A DNA stretch of 64,000 bases from an uncultured Bacteroidales bacterium (GTDB taxonomy: Bacteria > Bacteroidota > Bacteroidia > Bacteroidales > UBA932). Below the pieces are notes generated by a model. That model had not been told where the DNA came from and did no database searches. It was given only the letters and a program-made list of their open reading frames with translations. The translations under genes and the position numbers were made by a program. The DNA is taken from the NCBI GenBank assembly GCA_944326225.1, contig CALVDI010000002.1, forward strand, positions 1 to 64,000. The letters are read 5' to 3'. Positions 43,444-53,124 of the stretch are shown here, one piece after another. Within the stretch, counting starts at the first letter, position 1; every line of letters starts with the position of its first letter.

Positions 43444-44361
43444 ATGACTGAAAAGAAAAATGTCGCCCTGGTACTGGCCAGCGGCGGTTCCAGAGGCCTC
43501 GCACACATAGGGGCAATCGAAGTGCTGGAAGAACACGGTTTCAGAATAACATCCGTTGCGGGGGCCTCCATGGGGGCTCTCGTCGGCGGTATATACGCGG
43601 CTGGAGGCCTGGACGCATTCAAGGAATGGATGAAGACGGTGGACAGGATGAAGGTATTTAATCTGATGGACTTCACCATAGGCAACGGAGGCTTCGTCAA
43701 GGGAGAGAAGATCATCGACGAACTCAGGAGTATCGTTCCTGACAAGATGATAGAGGACCTTCCGATCCCTTTCACAGCCGTGGCCACAGATATTCGTCAT
43801 CGCCGGGAAATCATATTCAACAGCGGCAGTCTCTACGATGCTGTACGCTCCTCGATATCCTTGCCCTCCATATTTACTCCCAACCGTATCGGTGACATGC
43901 TGCTGGTGGACGGGGGTGTCGTCAATCCTGTTCCGGTCAACCGTGTTCGCAGGATTCCGGGGGACATACTTGTGGCCGTGGATCTTAACGGCCCCTATAT
44001 CTGGAAGTACGACACTGATGCGGATGAGAAGAAGAGGGGCCGCCTGCGTCAGAGACTGGAGAAGATGGTGGACACCATCTCGGACAAGGTCCTGAAAGAA
44101 AAGGTCGAGGCCAGTCTGCCTGCAAAGAGTGAAAAAGAAAAAGAGGATGAGGACGATATGGGTATCGTCTCCATCCTCAATCAGTCATCAAGCATGATGA
44201 TTCAGACCAATGCGGATCTGACACTTCAGCTTTATCCACCTGACATACTGGTCCGTATAGCGAAGAACGCATACGGCACTATGGAGTTCTATAAGTATGA
44301 CGAGATCGTCAGTCTGGGCCGCTCGAAGATGGAGGCGGCCCTGGCTGACGCCGGTTATTAA
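43444..44361 (+). CDS. Patatin-like phospholipase (RssA-type)
   Basis: A 305-residue patatin-family protein with no signal peptide. The oxyanion-hole glycines are in ALVLASGGSRGLAHIG, the nucleophile Ser in GASMGALVGG, and the catalytic Asp in LLVDGGVVNPVPV. Family members act as acyl hydrolases on phospholipids. The C-terminal ~90 residues, with a charged EKVEASLPAKSEKEKEDEDD stretch, extend beyond the core. It is the last of the four-gene run and ends 4 bases before the convergent M6 protease stop, with no terminator hairpin visible between them. Confidence 0.9.
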   Translation: MTEKKNVALVLASGGSRGLAHIGAIEVLEEHGFRITSVAGASMGALVGGIYAAGGLDAFKEWMKTVDRMKVFNLMDFTIGNGGFVKGEKIIDELRSIVPDKMIEDLPIPFTAVATDIRHRREIIFNSGSLYDAVRSSISLPSIFTPNRIGDMLLVDGGVVNPVPVNRVRRIPGDILVAVDLNGPYIWKYDTDADEKKRGRLRQRLEKMVDTISDKVLKEKVEASLPAKSEKEKEDEDDMGIVSILNQSSSMMIQTNADLTLQLYPPDILVRIAKNAYGTMEFYKYDEIVSLGRSKMEAALADAGY

Positions 44362-44365
44362 ATCA

Positions 44366-46183
44366 TTATTGGACTTTCAGTCTGGTGGTGATCCTTTCAG
44401 TTGAGTTGTCACTGTAGGTCAGAACGGCCTCCACAGTGTGCTCACCGGATGTAAGCAAGATGGAGTCATTGGTCTGCACCTGTCCGTCAAAGTACCAGAT
44501 GATGTTGACCGGCTGATTGTTGCTTAGACTCAATAGAAATTCGAAAGTGTCTCCGTTGCTGTAGGTTTCCTTGTTTTTATGTATGCAGTTGATACCCGCT
44601 TCAATAAACTCTGGGATGGGTGTGCCGCTAGCCATAATCGAGAGGGTTAGGGTTGCATTGGTCCCGTTGTCAGAAATATCCGAGAGATTGTAACCGGTGG
44701 GATTATTTTTCCAGTCAACGGCAGCAGGGCTGCTGGAAGCATTGAATACTCTGTTGTTTGTTCTGCCTGGGAATACTCTGTCATTGTTACTGAAAACAGA
44801 ACTTTCCGGGTATATGGACTCGATCAGGTCATAGCATTGATGGTCTGCGTAGGCATTTACCTGGTTGTTGTTCCATCTTGAAATATATTCGCTGGTCCTG
44901 TCAACATGATAAATGAGTACTCCACTAATGTCCAGGTATGAATCTATGTAGGCATCGTAACCCTCACCGTTTCTGTACTCATATACAAAGAATTCTCCTT
45001 CGTTGGCTGTAGGTGTGATAAATGCAGTGTTTTCCTGTACGGGCGGCAGTGTCTTGATGCCTGATTCTGTCCATTCCTCGAGTTCAAGCCATCCAAGCAA
45101 AGCCCTTTCATATCCACTTAGATAAGGAGGAGTGCATCCATTGTTGTTGTACGGTCCTACGTCCATCAGAGAGAATGAGCCGATAGCGGGAGCATATCCG
45201 TTGTAGTCGTAGTCAGTATCATAGAAATCGGGAAGTCCAATGACATGGCCGAATTCGTGTGTGAAAGTGCCGATTCCTGCCATGACAGTGCTGTGGTCTG
45301 TCCCTCTGTATTCAGACGTGCATGCGTAGGTGTTGATGTACTTTCCGTCTAGGGTATTGGGTTGCATCCAACTGTAGATGACTGACTGATGTGGCCAGAT
45401 GCCTGTTCCTCCTTCAGCCTCATTATGCCCTGCATAATAAAAAAATATGTTGTCGATATATCCGTCATTGTCGAGGTCATACTTGGAGAAATCAATATCA
45501 AGTGTCTCATCAGCTATCCGGCATGCCTCTATCCACAGATGATGGATGTTGCCAAAATTTTGCCCGGTACCGTAACTTTGCCTGCTTCCGGAAACAGTCA
45601 CTGGACCGATAACATCAAAGGTAGGATTGAACTGGCCCATAGAGTTATTGTAGTAGTAGTCATATGACGAACCAGTAGCTCCGTTTTCACTGTATCCAGG
45701 CTCGTTCAATAAGCGGAAGAATGCTTCTTGAGGATTGTCAATAGTGAATCTGACATCAGAATATTCTACCAGCATTACCAGAAAGTGGCGTTCGCCGTTT
45801 GCCAGGTCCGGATTGCCTATGAAAGCTGTCGATTCTCTTTTTATTCTTGCAGCTGCCAGGGCTGATTCGGGGGGACGCACTGTGCTCGTTTGCGAGATAG
45901 ACAGAGTCTCTGCTTTGGCCCGTGTCCTGGAGATACTTTTTGTCCCGTCAGAGTTGAATGAGGCATAGTAGTAGAAACCGTCCTCTCCCTTGGCTACGAG
46001 ACGGTTCCCGACTGTAACCCAGTTAAGGAACTCGTCCCCGTGAATCTGAATAGTCAGGGTAGTGCCGTCAGGTTGGGTAACTGTTATTGGATGAGGATAC
46101 GCTTTTACTGCGTGTGCTTTGTTTACGATACCGGTCATGAGACCGAGAGACAGCAGGAAAGTTATAAAGTATTTATGATTCAT
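44366..46183 (-). CDS. M6 family metalloprotease
   Basis: A 605-residue secreted protease with a signal peptide ending NKAHA. The zinc site is HEFGHVIGLPDFYD, the M6 (immune inhibitor A-like) signature with the extended HExxHxxGxxD. Upstream are GEFLNWV-like N-terminal strands (HGDEFLNWVTVGNRLV), DLDNDGYIDNIFFYYAGHNE, which may bind calcium, and after the zinc site SGYERALLGWLEL. The C-terminal ~90 residues look like an Ig-type domain (NQPVNIIWYFDGQ, SGEHTVEAVLTYSDNS) and lack a typical T9SS sorting motif. It starts 4 bases after the BACON lipoprotein gene, so both are in one unit. Substrate unknown. Confidence 0.92.
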   Translation of the reverse strand: MNHKYFITFLLSLGLMTGIVNKAHAVKAYPHPITVTQPDGTTLTIQIHGDEFLNWVTVGNRLVAKGEDGFYYYASFNSDGTKSISRTRAKAETLSISQTSTVRPPESALAAARIKRESTAFIGNPDLANGERHFLVMLVEYSDVRFTIDNPQEAFFRLLNEPGYSENGATGSSYDYYYNNSMGQFNPTFDVIGPVTVSGSRQSYGTGQNFGNIHHLWIEACRIADETLDIDFSKYDLDNDGYIDNIFFYYAGHNEAEGGTGIWPHQSVIYSWMQPNTLDGKYINTYACTSEYRGTDHSTVMAGIGTFTHEFGHVIGLPDFYDTDYDYNGYAPAIGSFSLMDVGPYNNNGCTPPYLSGYERALLGWLELEEWTESGIKTLPPVQENTAFITPTANEGEFFVYEYRNGEGYDAYIDSYLDISGVLIYHVDRTSEYISRWNNNQVNAYADHQCYDLIESIYPESSVFSNNDRVFPGRTNNRVFNASSSPAAVDWKNNPTGYNLSDISDNGTNATLTLSIMASGTPIPEFIEAGINCIHKNKETYSNGDTFEFLLSLSNNQPVNIIWYFDGQVQTNDSILLTSGEHTVEAVLTYSDNSTERITTRLKVQ

Positions 46184-46187
46184 AAAG

Positions 46188-46880
46188 TCACTCTTCTGTA
46201 ATGATTATACCAAGTCTGTCATATTCGTTGTACAACCAGATTTTGCCTTCCGATATCTTTTCAACGGAAAAGCTGTCAGGCTTGATTTTAGATGAGATGT
46301 TTTGCAGAATATCCGGTTCAATGGTGTCTCCTTCCTCTATGTCGGAAGGAATATTTTTGATTACGAGATATTTTGCCGGCTCTGTGCTGAGAATAGAATA
46401 ATCAAAGACTCCTTTTTCTGTGTAAGAGCGGACAGCATATTGGCTGGAGAATTCTTTGTATGTAAAACTTTCAAGATTCTGTCCATACAAGCCGGGCCCG
46501 GAATATTCCATGAAGGTGTCATGAAACATGTCGACGGAGCCTTTCTGTTTAATAGTCAATGTGTCGGTGTCATCCAGGTTCTTGAATACAAGATAGCCTG
46601 TACGGTTGTCAGTGCCCTTGTTTTGTGCAACGCTGAATGAGACGGGACCACTGCTGTAAATGTCATTTTCTGAATTTAAGTATATCCAGGAATCTGGTAT
46701 TGTTATACTGAAGTCACTGGTTGATGTGACTTCTACAGTGAAACTGCCGCCTTCTTCTTCTATTTCAAGCTCGGTTTCCGAGATCTGGAGACTGCCTGTG
46801 GCAATATCTTCATTTTCGCGGCACGAAACGAGCAGAAAGATCAAAGCAGGAACGAGAATCAATACGTTCTTGTTCTTCAT
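46188..46880 (-). CDS. Small BACON-type lipoprotein (230 aa)
   Basis: Started at the ATG giving MKNKNVLILVPALIFLLVSC, with lipobox LLVSC and then RENED, acidic residues compatible with surface export. An upstream in-frame extension would overlap gcvP and has no coding character. A single BACON-like domain at about 35-120 (LEIEEEGGSFTVEVTS, WIYLNSEND, KNLDDTDTLTIKQKG) is followed by a ~100-residue C-terminal domain I cannot name. It ends 4 bases before the M6 protease start, so it may anchor, present or restrain that protease; this is inference. It does not carry the two-half tail of the other lipoproteins. Confidence 0.8.
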   Translation of the reverse strand: MKNKNVLILVPALIFLLVSCRENEDIATGSLQISETELEIEEEGGSFTVEVTSTSDFSITIPDSWIYLNSENDIYSSGPVSFSVAQNKGTDNRTGYLVFKNLDDTDTLTIKQKGSVDMFHDTFMEYSGPGLYGQNLESFTYKEFSSQYAVRSYTEKGVFDYSILSTEPAKYLVIKNIPSDIEEGDTIEPDILQNISSKIKPDSFSVEKISEGKIWLYNEYDRLGIIITEE

Positions 46881-46924
46881 TTTTTGTTTTGATTGTTTAC
46901 TGGGAAATGTTGATATGATGAATG

Positions 46925-49747
46925 TTATTTGACTACAGGTATCAGGTTGCGGTCGCCGTAGCCGTTGTCCACGCGGGCGCAGGCGGGCCAGAACTTGTTG
47001 TCGCGGATCCACTCAAGGGGATAGGCGGCCTGTTCACGGGAGTAGGGATGGCTCCATGAGTCGGAGCATACTTCCTCCGCTGTGTGGGGCGCCATCTTCA
47101 CTACGTTGTCGGCCTTGTCGGCCTTGCCTTCCTTGATGGCCTCGCACTCTCTCTTGATGCTGATCATGGCGTCCACGAAGCGGTCGAGCTCCTCGAGGGA
47201 CTCGCTCTCGGTGGGCTCCACCATCAGGGTCTCGTGTACGGGGAAGGAGAGTGTAGGAGCATGGAAGCCGTAGTCCATCAGACGCTTGGCTATGTCGGTG
47301 GCGTCCACTCCGTAGTCAGCCTTGAAGTTCTGCAGGTCTACGATGCACTCGTGGGCCACACGTCCGGTGACTCCGGTGTAGTAGATGTTGAACTCCTTGG
47401 ACAGGCGGGATGCGAGGTAGTTGGCGTTGACGATGGCCATCTCGGTAGCCTTGCGCAGTCCGTCAGGACCGAGCAGCTTGATGTAGGCGTGGGTGATGGG
47501 GGCGAGCAGGGGGCTGCCGTAGGGAGCCGATGCCACTGCAGTCACGTCATGACCGCCGCACTGGGGCATTACGGGATGTCCGGGTACGTAGGGCGAGAGG
47601 TGGGCCGCCACGCAGATGGCTCCTACGCCGGGACCGCCGCCGCCGTGAGGCATGGCGAAGGTCTTGTGCAGGTTGAGGTGGCATACGTCGGCACCGATGA
47701 AACCGGGGTTGGTGATGCCGACCTGACCGTTCATGTTGGCTCCGTCCATGTAGACCTGACCGCCGTTCTTATGTATGATGTCGCATATCTCGCGGATCTT
47801 GACCTCGAATACTCCGTGGGTCGAGGGGTAGGTGATCATGATGCCTGCAAGGCTGTCCTTGTTGGCCTCGGCCTTTTCCCGGAGCTCGTCCACGTTGATG
47901 TTGCCGTGCTCGTCGCAGCCCACCAGAACGATGCTGAATCCGGCCATAGCGGCGCTGGCGGGGTTTGTTCCGTGAGCGGAGGTAGGGATGACGACGGTGT
48001 TGCGCGAGCCCTGCCCCTGTGCTTCGAGATAGCGGCGGATGGTCATCAGACCGGCATACTCACCTGCGGCGCCGGAGTTGGGCTGCAGGGAGCAGCGGTC
48101 GAAACCGGTGATGACGCAGAGGTCATGCTCCAGCTCGGAGAGTATCTGGTTGTAGCCCTCGGTCTGCCATGTGGGCGCGAAGGGATGCACGTCGGTGAGC
48201 TCGCTCCAGCTCAGGGGCAGCATCTCGGCTGCGGCGTTGAGTTTCATGGTGCAGGAGCCCAGAGGTATCATGGAGTGGGTCAGGGAGATGTCCTTGCGCT
48301 CGAGTTTCTTGATGTAGCGCATCATCTCGGTCTCTGAGTGATATTTGTTGAAGATGCTCTCGGTGAGGATGGCGCTCTCCCTCTTCATGGGTACGGTATA
48401 CTCGGTGCCGCGGGCGCACTCGGCCTTGACGCCGAAGATTCCGGCGATCTTGACAGCCTCTGCGCAGTCGGAGAGCTCGTCGAAGGAGAACTGTACGGTC
48501 TGGTCGTCGGGATAGTAGAAGTTGAAGCCTGCGGCCTCGGCCTTCTCACGGATCTCTCCGGCGTTGACTCCGAGCACGCGGATGGTGTCGAAGAAGTCCT
48601 CGTTGGCGAGCCTGTAGCCTCCATTGCGGAGCAGGGCTGCCATAGCATGGGCGTAGTTGAAGGCGTTCATGGCTATCTCGCGGATGCCCTCGGGTCCGTG
48701 GTATGCGGCGTACATGCCGGACATCACTGCCATCAGGGCTGTGGCGGTGCAGATGTTCGAGGTGGCCTTCTCTCTCTTGATGTGCTGCTCGCGGGTCTGG
48801 AGAGCCAGACGGAGAGCGGGCTTGCCGAGACGGTCAACGGATACACCGATGATACGGCCGGGGATGTTTCTCTTGTACTGGTCGCGGGTGGCCATCCAGC
48901 CTGCTGTAGGACCGCCGTAACCCATGCCGAGTCCGAATCTCTGGGCAGTTCCGACAGCTACGTCGGCTCCCCATGCGGCGGGCTCCTTCATGACGGCCAG
49001 TGCGAGGATGTCGCAGTGGGCGGCCACGAGCATGCCGGCCTTGTGGGCTGCGTCGCAGAATGCGGTGTAGTCGCGTACCTCACCGTCAGCGGCGGGATAC
49101 TGGAGCAGCGCTCCGTAGCACTCGGGGTCGAATCCGGCTGCGAGGACTTCCTTCCAGTCGCCTATAACTACCTTTATCCCAAGGCCCTTGGCCCTGGTCT
49201 CGATGACCGAGAGCACCTGAGGGAAGATGTTCTGGTCCACGAAGAATGTGTTCTTTCCGGCCTTCACAGCGTCGCGGGGACGGAGCTCGTGGATCATCCT
49301 CATGGCCTCGCCTGCGGCAGTGGCGTCGTCCAGCATGGAGCAGTTGGACATAGGGAATCCGGTCAGGGAGGATATCATGGTCTGGAAGTTGATAAGAGCC
49401 TCCAGACGGCCCTGGGATATCTCGGCCTGGTAGGGAGTGTAGGAGGTGTACCACGAGGGGTTCTCGAAGATGTTGCGGGATATTACGGGCAGCGAAGCCG
49501 TGCCGTAGAAGCCCAGGCCGATCATCGAGCGGAAATGTTTATTCTTGGAGGCAATCTCCTTTAGACGTGCCAGATAGGCGTGTTCGGATACGTGCTCGTC
49601 CAGTTTGAGAGACTCGCTGAGCAGGATATCCGAGGGGATGGTCTGCTTGATGAGCTCGTCTATGGAACTGACTCCGATGACATCCAGCATCTGCTTGATC
49701 TGGGACTGTCTTGGACCATTGTGTCTGTCTACAAAATTGAGTGGCAT
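46925..49747 (-). CDS. gcvP: Glycine dehydrogenase (decarboxylating), P protein
   Basis: A 940-residue full-length P protein of the glycine cleavage system, with both halves in one chain. The N-terminal half has YTPYQAEISQGRLEALINFQ; the C-terminal half has the PLP-lysine motif LNLHKTFAMPHGGGGPGVG, GSCTMKLNAAAEM and PTSAHGTNPASAAMAGF. It decarboxylates glycine and passes aminomethyl to the H protein, feeding methylene-THF into the pool used by purH and ftcD. The gcvT and gcvH genes are not in this window. I found no riboswitch in the 64-base gap upstream. Confidence 0.97.
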   Translation of the reverse strand: MPLNFVDRHNGPRQSQIKQMLDVIGVSSIDELIKQTIPSDILLSESLKLDEHVSEHAYLARLKEIASKNKHFRSMIGLGFYGTASLPVISRNIFENPSWYTSYTPYQAEISQGRLEALINFQTMISSLTGFPMSNCSMLDDATAAGEAMRMIHELRPRDAVKAGKNTFFVDQNIFPQVLSVIETRAKGLGIKVVIGDWKEVLAAGFDPECYGALLQYPAADGEVRDYTAFCDAAHKAGMLVAAHCDILALAVMKEPAAWGADVAVGTAQRFGLGMGYGGPTAGWMATRDQYKRNIPGRIIGVSVDRLGKPALRLALQTREQHIKREKATSNICTATALMAVMSGMYAAYHGPEGIREIAMNAFNYAHAMAALLRNGGYRLANEDFFDTIRVLGVNAGEIREKAEAAGFNFYYPDDQTVQFSFDELSDCAEAVKIAGIFGVKAECARGTEYTVPMKRESAILTESIFNKYHSETEMMRYIKKLERKDISLTHSMIPLGSCTMKLNAAAEMLPLSWSELTDVHPFAPTWQTEGYNQILSELEHDLCVITGFDRCSLQPNSGAAGEYAGLMTIRRYLEAQGQGSRNTVVIPTSAHGTNPASAAMAGFSIVLVGCDEHGNINVDELREKAEANKDSLAGIMITYPSTHGVFEVKIREICDIIHKNGGQVYMDGANMNGQVGITNPGFIGADVCHLNLHKTFAMPHGGGGPGVGAICVAAHLSPYVPGHPVMPQCGGHDVTAVASAPYGSPLLAPITHAYIKLLGPDGLRKATEMAIVNANYLASRLSKEFNIYYTGVTGRVAHECIVDLQNFKADYGVDATDIAKRLMDYGFHAPTLSFPVHETLMVEPTESESLEELDRFVDAMISIKRECEAIKEGKADKADNVVKMAPHTAEEVCSDSWSHPYSREQAAYPLEWIRDNKFWPACARVDNGYGDRNLIPVVK

Positions 49748-49811
49748 AATGTATTATTTATTTACTTGTTTGCTTGATTTCTAACGAACCCCAAAAGTAA
49801 TAATTTTTTTA

Positions 49812-51245
49812 TTACTTCCATCTCTCCAAGTCGAATCTGATGTAAATAAATAATAAAATTGTAAAAGTCAGGAAGGATGATCCGCCGTAGCTGATCAACG
49901 GCAATGGTATGCCTACTACGGGCATGATGCCGATAGTCATGCCTATGTTGACGAATACGTGCATGAACAGATAGGAGGCCACGCAGTATCCGTAGACCCT
50001 GATGCTTCTCTCCCTCTGACGTTCGGCGGTCAGTATGATGCGGAGTATCATGGTCAGGAACAGGGCAAGGACTCCCATGCTGCCGAGGAATCCCCACTCC
50101 TCACCTATAGTGCAGAAGATGAAATCCGTGCTTTGTTCCGGAACGAAGTTGAATTTGGTCTGTGTTCCCTGTAGAAAGCCTTTTCCGGTGAGGCCTCCGG
50201 AGCCGATGGCGATTTTGGACTGATTGACATTGTAGCCGGCTCCCATCAGATCTTGGGATATGCCGAGCAGGTTCTCTATCCTGTCGCGGTGGTGTGGCTT
50301 GAGAACGTTGTGGAAGATGAAGTCTACTGAGAAGATCAGGGTCAGAGCCACAGCCAGGAGAATGAGGTATCTGGACCATCCCCTTATGTTCTTCCTGATG
50401 CACCTGACGGTGATGATGGTTGCCGTGATGACGATGATGGCCAACATCCAGTATTCAGGAGCCGGCAGATCCAGTCCCGACAGTGCATCGGTTCTGAGCA
50501 GAGCGGGAATAAACGCTGCGGCGGTGACGGACAGGACCAGAATCAGGATTGTCCGCACTGGGTGTCTGGATCCGCAGGCCATGACAGTGCCGATGATGCC
50601 TGTGGCAGTAAGTATGGATACGCAGGAAGAGAATTTGAGCGTCAGCAGGAAAAGCAGCACGGCCACTCCGGCGTAGGCCAGGATCTTGCCGGGGAGCCCT
50701 TCCCTGTACAGCATGAATGCCAGGGAGCAGTATACCAGTATGGTGCCTATATCGGGTTCCAGAGCTATCAGCCCTACCGGGATGAGGATGACGGAGGCTA
50801 CTTTCAGAAAATCTCTGGTGTTGGACAGGTTGAATCCGTAGCTTCCCATGATGCGTGCCAGGCACAGTGCCGTCGCCGGCTTTGAAAATTCGGAAGGCTG
50901 GATTGCGAATCCGCCGGGAAGTGTCAGCCACGACCTTGAACCGTTGACCTCGTGCCCGAACAGAAGCACGGCCGCCAGCAACAGTGCGGACAGGATGTAT
51001 AGCGGCCAGGCTATACTGCGGTATATTCTGGTGTCGAAAACAAATAAGATGAAGATCGCCGCTACGGCAGCGACTCCTATCCATAAAAGCTGGTTGCCGC
51101 TTCTGGCCGCGAGCGAGAATATGCCGGCGGCCTCGTCGCTGTAGGTGGAGGCATAGATATTAATCCATCCGAACAGACTCAGCAGGATGTAGCACAGGAT
51201 CAATGTCCAGTCCAGTTTTGCGTAGATGCTTCTTCCTCCGCTCAT
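49812..51245 (-). CDS. rodA: Rod-shape lipid II polymerase (SEDS family)
   Basis: A 477-residue membrane protein with about ten transmembrane helices, from the SEDS family that polymerises glycan strands from lipid II. Features include GWINIYASTY at the start, FAIQPSEFSKPATALCLA, LIALEPDIGTILVYCSLAF (with the functional Asp in EPDIGT), AGYNVNQSKIAIGSGGLTGKG and VVGIPLPLISYGGSSFLTF. Its start overlaps the PBP2 stop by one base (TGATG), and RodA-PBP2 act as a complex. It is longer than E. coli RodA because of a loop of about 80 residues in the middle. It is the last gene of the elongation block. Confidence 0.96.
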   Translation of the reverse strand: MSGGRSIYAKLDWTLILCYILLSLFGWINIYASTYSDEAAGIFSLAARSGNQLLWIGVAAVAAIFILFVFDTRIYRSIAWPLYILSALLLAAVLLFGHEVNGSRSWLTLPGGFAIQPSEFSKPATALCLARIMGSYGFNLSNTRDFLKVASVILIPVGLIALEPDIGTILVYCSLAFMLYREGLPGKILAYAGVAVLLFLLTLKFSSCVSILTATGIIGTVMACGSRHPVRTILILVLSVTAAAFIPALLRTDALSGLDLPAPEYWMLAIIVITATIITVRCIRKNIRGWSRYLILLAVALTLIFSVDFIFHNVLKPHHRDRIENLLGISQDLMGAGYNVNQSKIAIGSGGLTGKGFLQGTQTKFNFVPEQSTDFIFCTIGEEWGFLGSMGVLALFLTMILRIILTAERQRERSIRVYGYCVASYLFMHVFVNIGMTIGIMPVVGIPLPLISYGGSSFLTFTILLFIYIRFDLERWK

Positions 51246-53122
51246 CAGTCGTCGTTTTTAGGTGGTACATACTGTGGACTGGCAGGGACCTTGTGCAGGA
51301 GACTTGTGTTGATCATCTTGTCTTCCAACCATTTCCTGTTCTCGGATATGGAACCCTTGAGGTATTTCTCCACGAGAAGCGATGCTACAGGAGCCGCCCA
51401 GGTGCCGCCGTAGCCGGCATTTTCAAGGTATACGGCGACGGCTATGCGTGGGCTCTCTCTGGGGGCGAAGCATACAAATACTGCGTGTTCGTCTCCGTGC
51501 GGATTCTGGGCAGTGCCCGTCTTACCGCAGATGTCCAGGCTGTCTACAGCTGCAATGGCAGCGGTGGCTCCTTGGCTTGCCGGAGAGTTGACGGCAAGGT
51601 ACATGCCCTTGATAACGGTCTCGAAGTGGCGGGTGTCGACCATGGTGTAATGTTTTTCCCGGAACTTTGCATTCAGGGAGTCATTGTTGTGGTCCCGCAC
51701 TATGTGCGGTATGCGGTACCAGCCGCGGTTGGCTATGGTGGCAGTCAGATTGGCCAGATGCAGCGGAGTGCAGCCCAGCTCGCCCTGACCGATGGACAGC
51801 GATATCACGGAGAGGGCTTTCCATCCGCCTTTGCCGTAGACGCGGTCATAGGTGCCGGCATCGGGTACGAATCCGGCTGCCTCTGACGGAAAATCGGAAC
51901 CTAACCTGGTGCCGAATCCGAAACTACGGGCATAGTCACGCCAGTGGTCGAGAGCTTCTGCCTCTGATGAGTAATCCGGATTCTCAAGGATACTGCGGAA
52001 CAGATAGCAGAAATACGAATTGCACGATGTCATGATGGCCTCGTCGAGATTGACCGGTGATGAATGGCTGTGGCAGCCTACATGTATCCCGGGAGCGGAG
52101 TATCCGTTGTGGCATGGATACAGGGTACGGGGACCGGTCACCCCTTCCTGCAGTCCTATGAGGGCGTTGACCAGCTTGAATACGGAGCCGGGAGGCTGGG
52201 GGGACATTACTGCCCTGTTGAACATAGGCTTGAACGGATCTGAGGCTATCCGGCTGTAGTGTTTGTTGATCTCGCCAAGAACGGATACATCGATGCCGGG
52301 GCTGGATATCATAGCCAGGATCTCGCCTGTGGACGGCTCTATAGCTACTACTGAGCCTACTTTGTTCTGCATGAGCAGCTCTCCGTAGTTCTGCAGCTCT
52401 GCATCGATAGTGGAGATTACATCTTTGCCGGGAACAGCGGCCTTATCCATCTCACCGTTGCGGTAGGAGGACTGGACCCGGTTGCTGGCGTCCCTGAGAT
52501 ATATACTGTAGCCCTTCTCTCCGCGCAACATGGGCTCACAGGTCTGCTCGAGTCCGGTACGTCCGGTGTAGTCACCTGTCTCATAGTCGGGATGGGCGTT
52601 AAGAAAGTCCTGATCCACTTCCGTTACGTAACCCAGGAGGTTGCCGCCGGCGTTGTAGGGATACATCCGTGTGGTTCTTGGCACTCCCCTGAATTCGGGA
52701 AAATTGTGGCTTATCTCCAGAAAACGGCTGTACTGTAGGGGAGACACCTGGGTAAGAAATGTGACAGTCCTGTAACCTATCCTCGAACGGTATTTGCGGT
52801 ATTCCCCGAATTTGGCACGGACGTACTCCCGGTCTATATCCAGTACGCTGCACAGCGCGGCGGTATCAAAGTCCTTGACGTACCTTGGCGTGACAAGTAT
52901 GTCGTAAGTGTTCTTGTTGCCTACCAGCACCTTGCCGTTACGGTCCAGGATCAGTCCCCTGGCAGGATACCGTGTCTGATACAGCAGGGCATTGTTGCGG
53001 GCACTGACCTTGAGGCTGTTGTCAAGCAGCTGTAGCCTGAACAGCTGGCCGGCCAGGATAAGGAATGCTGCGGCAAGTCCTATTATCAGATATTGAACTT
53101 TGTTTTTGTCACCGCTTTCCAT
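51245..53122 (-). CDS. mrdA: Penicillin-binding protein 2 (elongation transpeptidase)
   Basis: A 625-residue class B PBP from the ATG giving MESGDKNKVQYL; a GTG 9 bases upstream, inside mreD, would add MVE. One N-terminal membrane helix (YLIIGLAAAFLILAGQLF) is followed by the dimerisation domain and the transpeptidase domain: SxxK in PPGSVFKLVNAL, SxN in MTSCNSYFCYLF, and KTG in CGKTGTAQNPHG. It cross-links peptidoglycan during side-wall elongation with RodA. The order mreB-mreC-mreD-PBP2-rodA is conserved in many rod-shaped bacteria. Confidence 0.95.
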   Translation of the reverse strand: MESGDKNKVQYLIIGLAAAFLILAGQLFRLQLLDNSLKVSARNNALLYQTRYPARGLILDRNGKVLVGNKNTYDILVTPRYVKDFDTAALCSVLDIDREYVRAKFGEYRKYRSRIGYRTVTFLTQVSPLQYSRFLEISHNFPEFRGVPRTTRMYPYNAGGNLLGYVTEVDQDFLNAHPDYETGDYTGRTGLEQTCEPMLRGEKGYSIYLRDASNRVQSSYRNGEMDKAAVPGKDVISTIDAELQNYGELLMQNKVGSVVAIEPSTGEILAMISSPGIDVSVLGEINKHYSRIASDPFKPMFNRAVMSPQPPGSVFKLVNALIGLQEGVTGPRTLYPCHNGYSAPGIHVGCHSHSSPVNLDEAIMTSCNSYFCYLFRSILENPDYSSEAEALDHWRDYARSFGFGTRLGSDFPSEAAGFVPDAGTYDRVYGKGGWKALSVISLSIGQGELGCTPLHLANLTATIANRGWYRIPHIVRDHNNDSLNAKFREKHYTMVDTRHFETVIKGMYLAVNSPASQGATAAIAAVDSLDICGKTGTAQNPHGDEHAVFVCFAPRESPRIAVAVYLENAGYGGTWAAPVASLLVEKYLKGSISENRKWLEDKMINTSLLHKVPASPQYVPPKNDD

Positions 53123-53124
53123 TT

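Noticed and set aside
42193..43800. Minus-strand frame of 535 codons opposite the exported protein and patatin genes
   Set aside because: It spans two well-supported plus-strand genes and has no recognisable motif.
44366..46183. T9SS sorting domain on the M6 protease
   Set aside because: The C-terminus looks Ig-like and lacks the basic and glycine motifs I would expect of a type IX sorting domain.
47084..49564. Two long antisense frames opposite gcvP (about 417 and 408 codons)
   Set aside because: They mirror the strongly biased codons of gcvP and show no domain or signal; gcvP is certain on the other strand.
49748..49811. Glycine riboswitch upstream of gcvP, or terminator after rodA
   Set aside because: The gap is only 64 bases and AT-rich; an imperfect A/T hairpin at 49796-49816 overlaps the rodA stop and is too weak to call.
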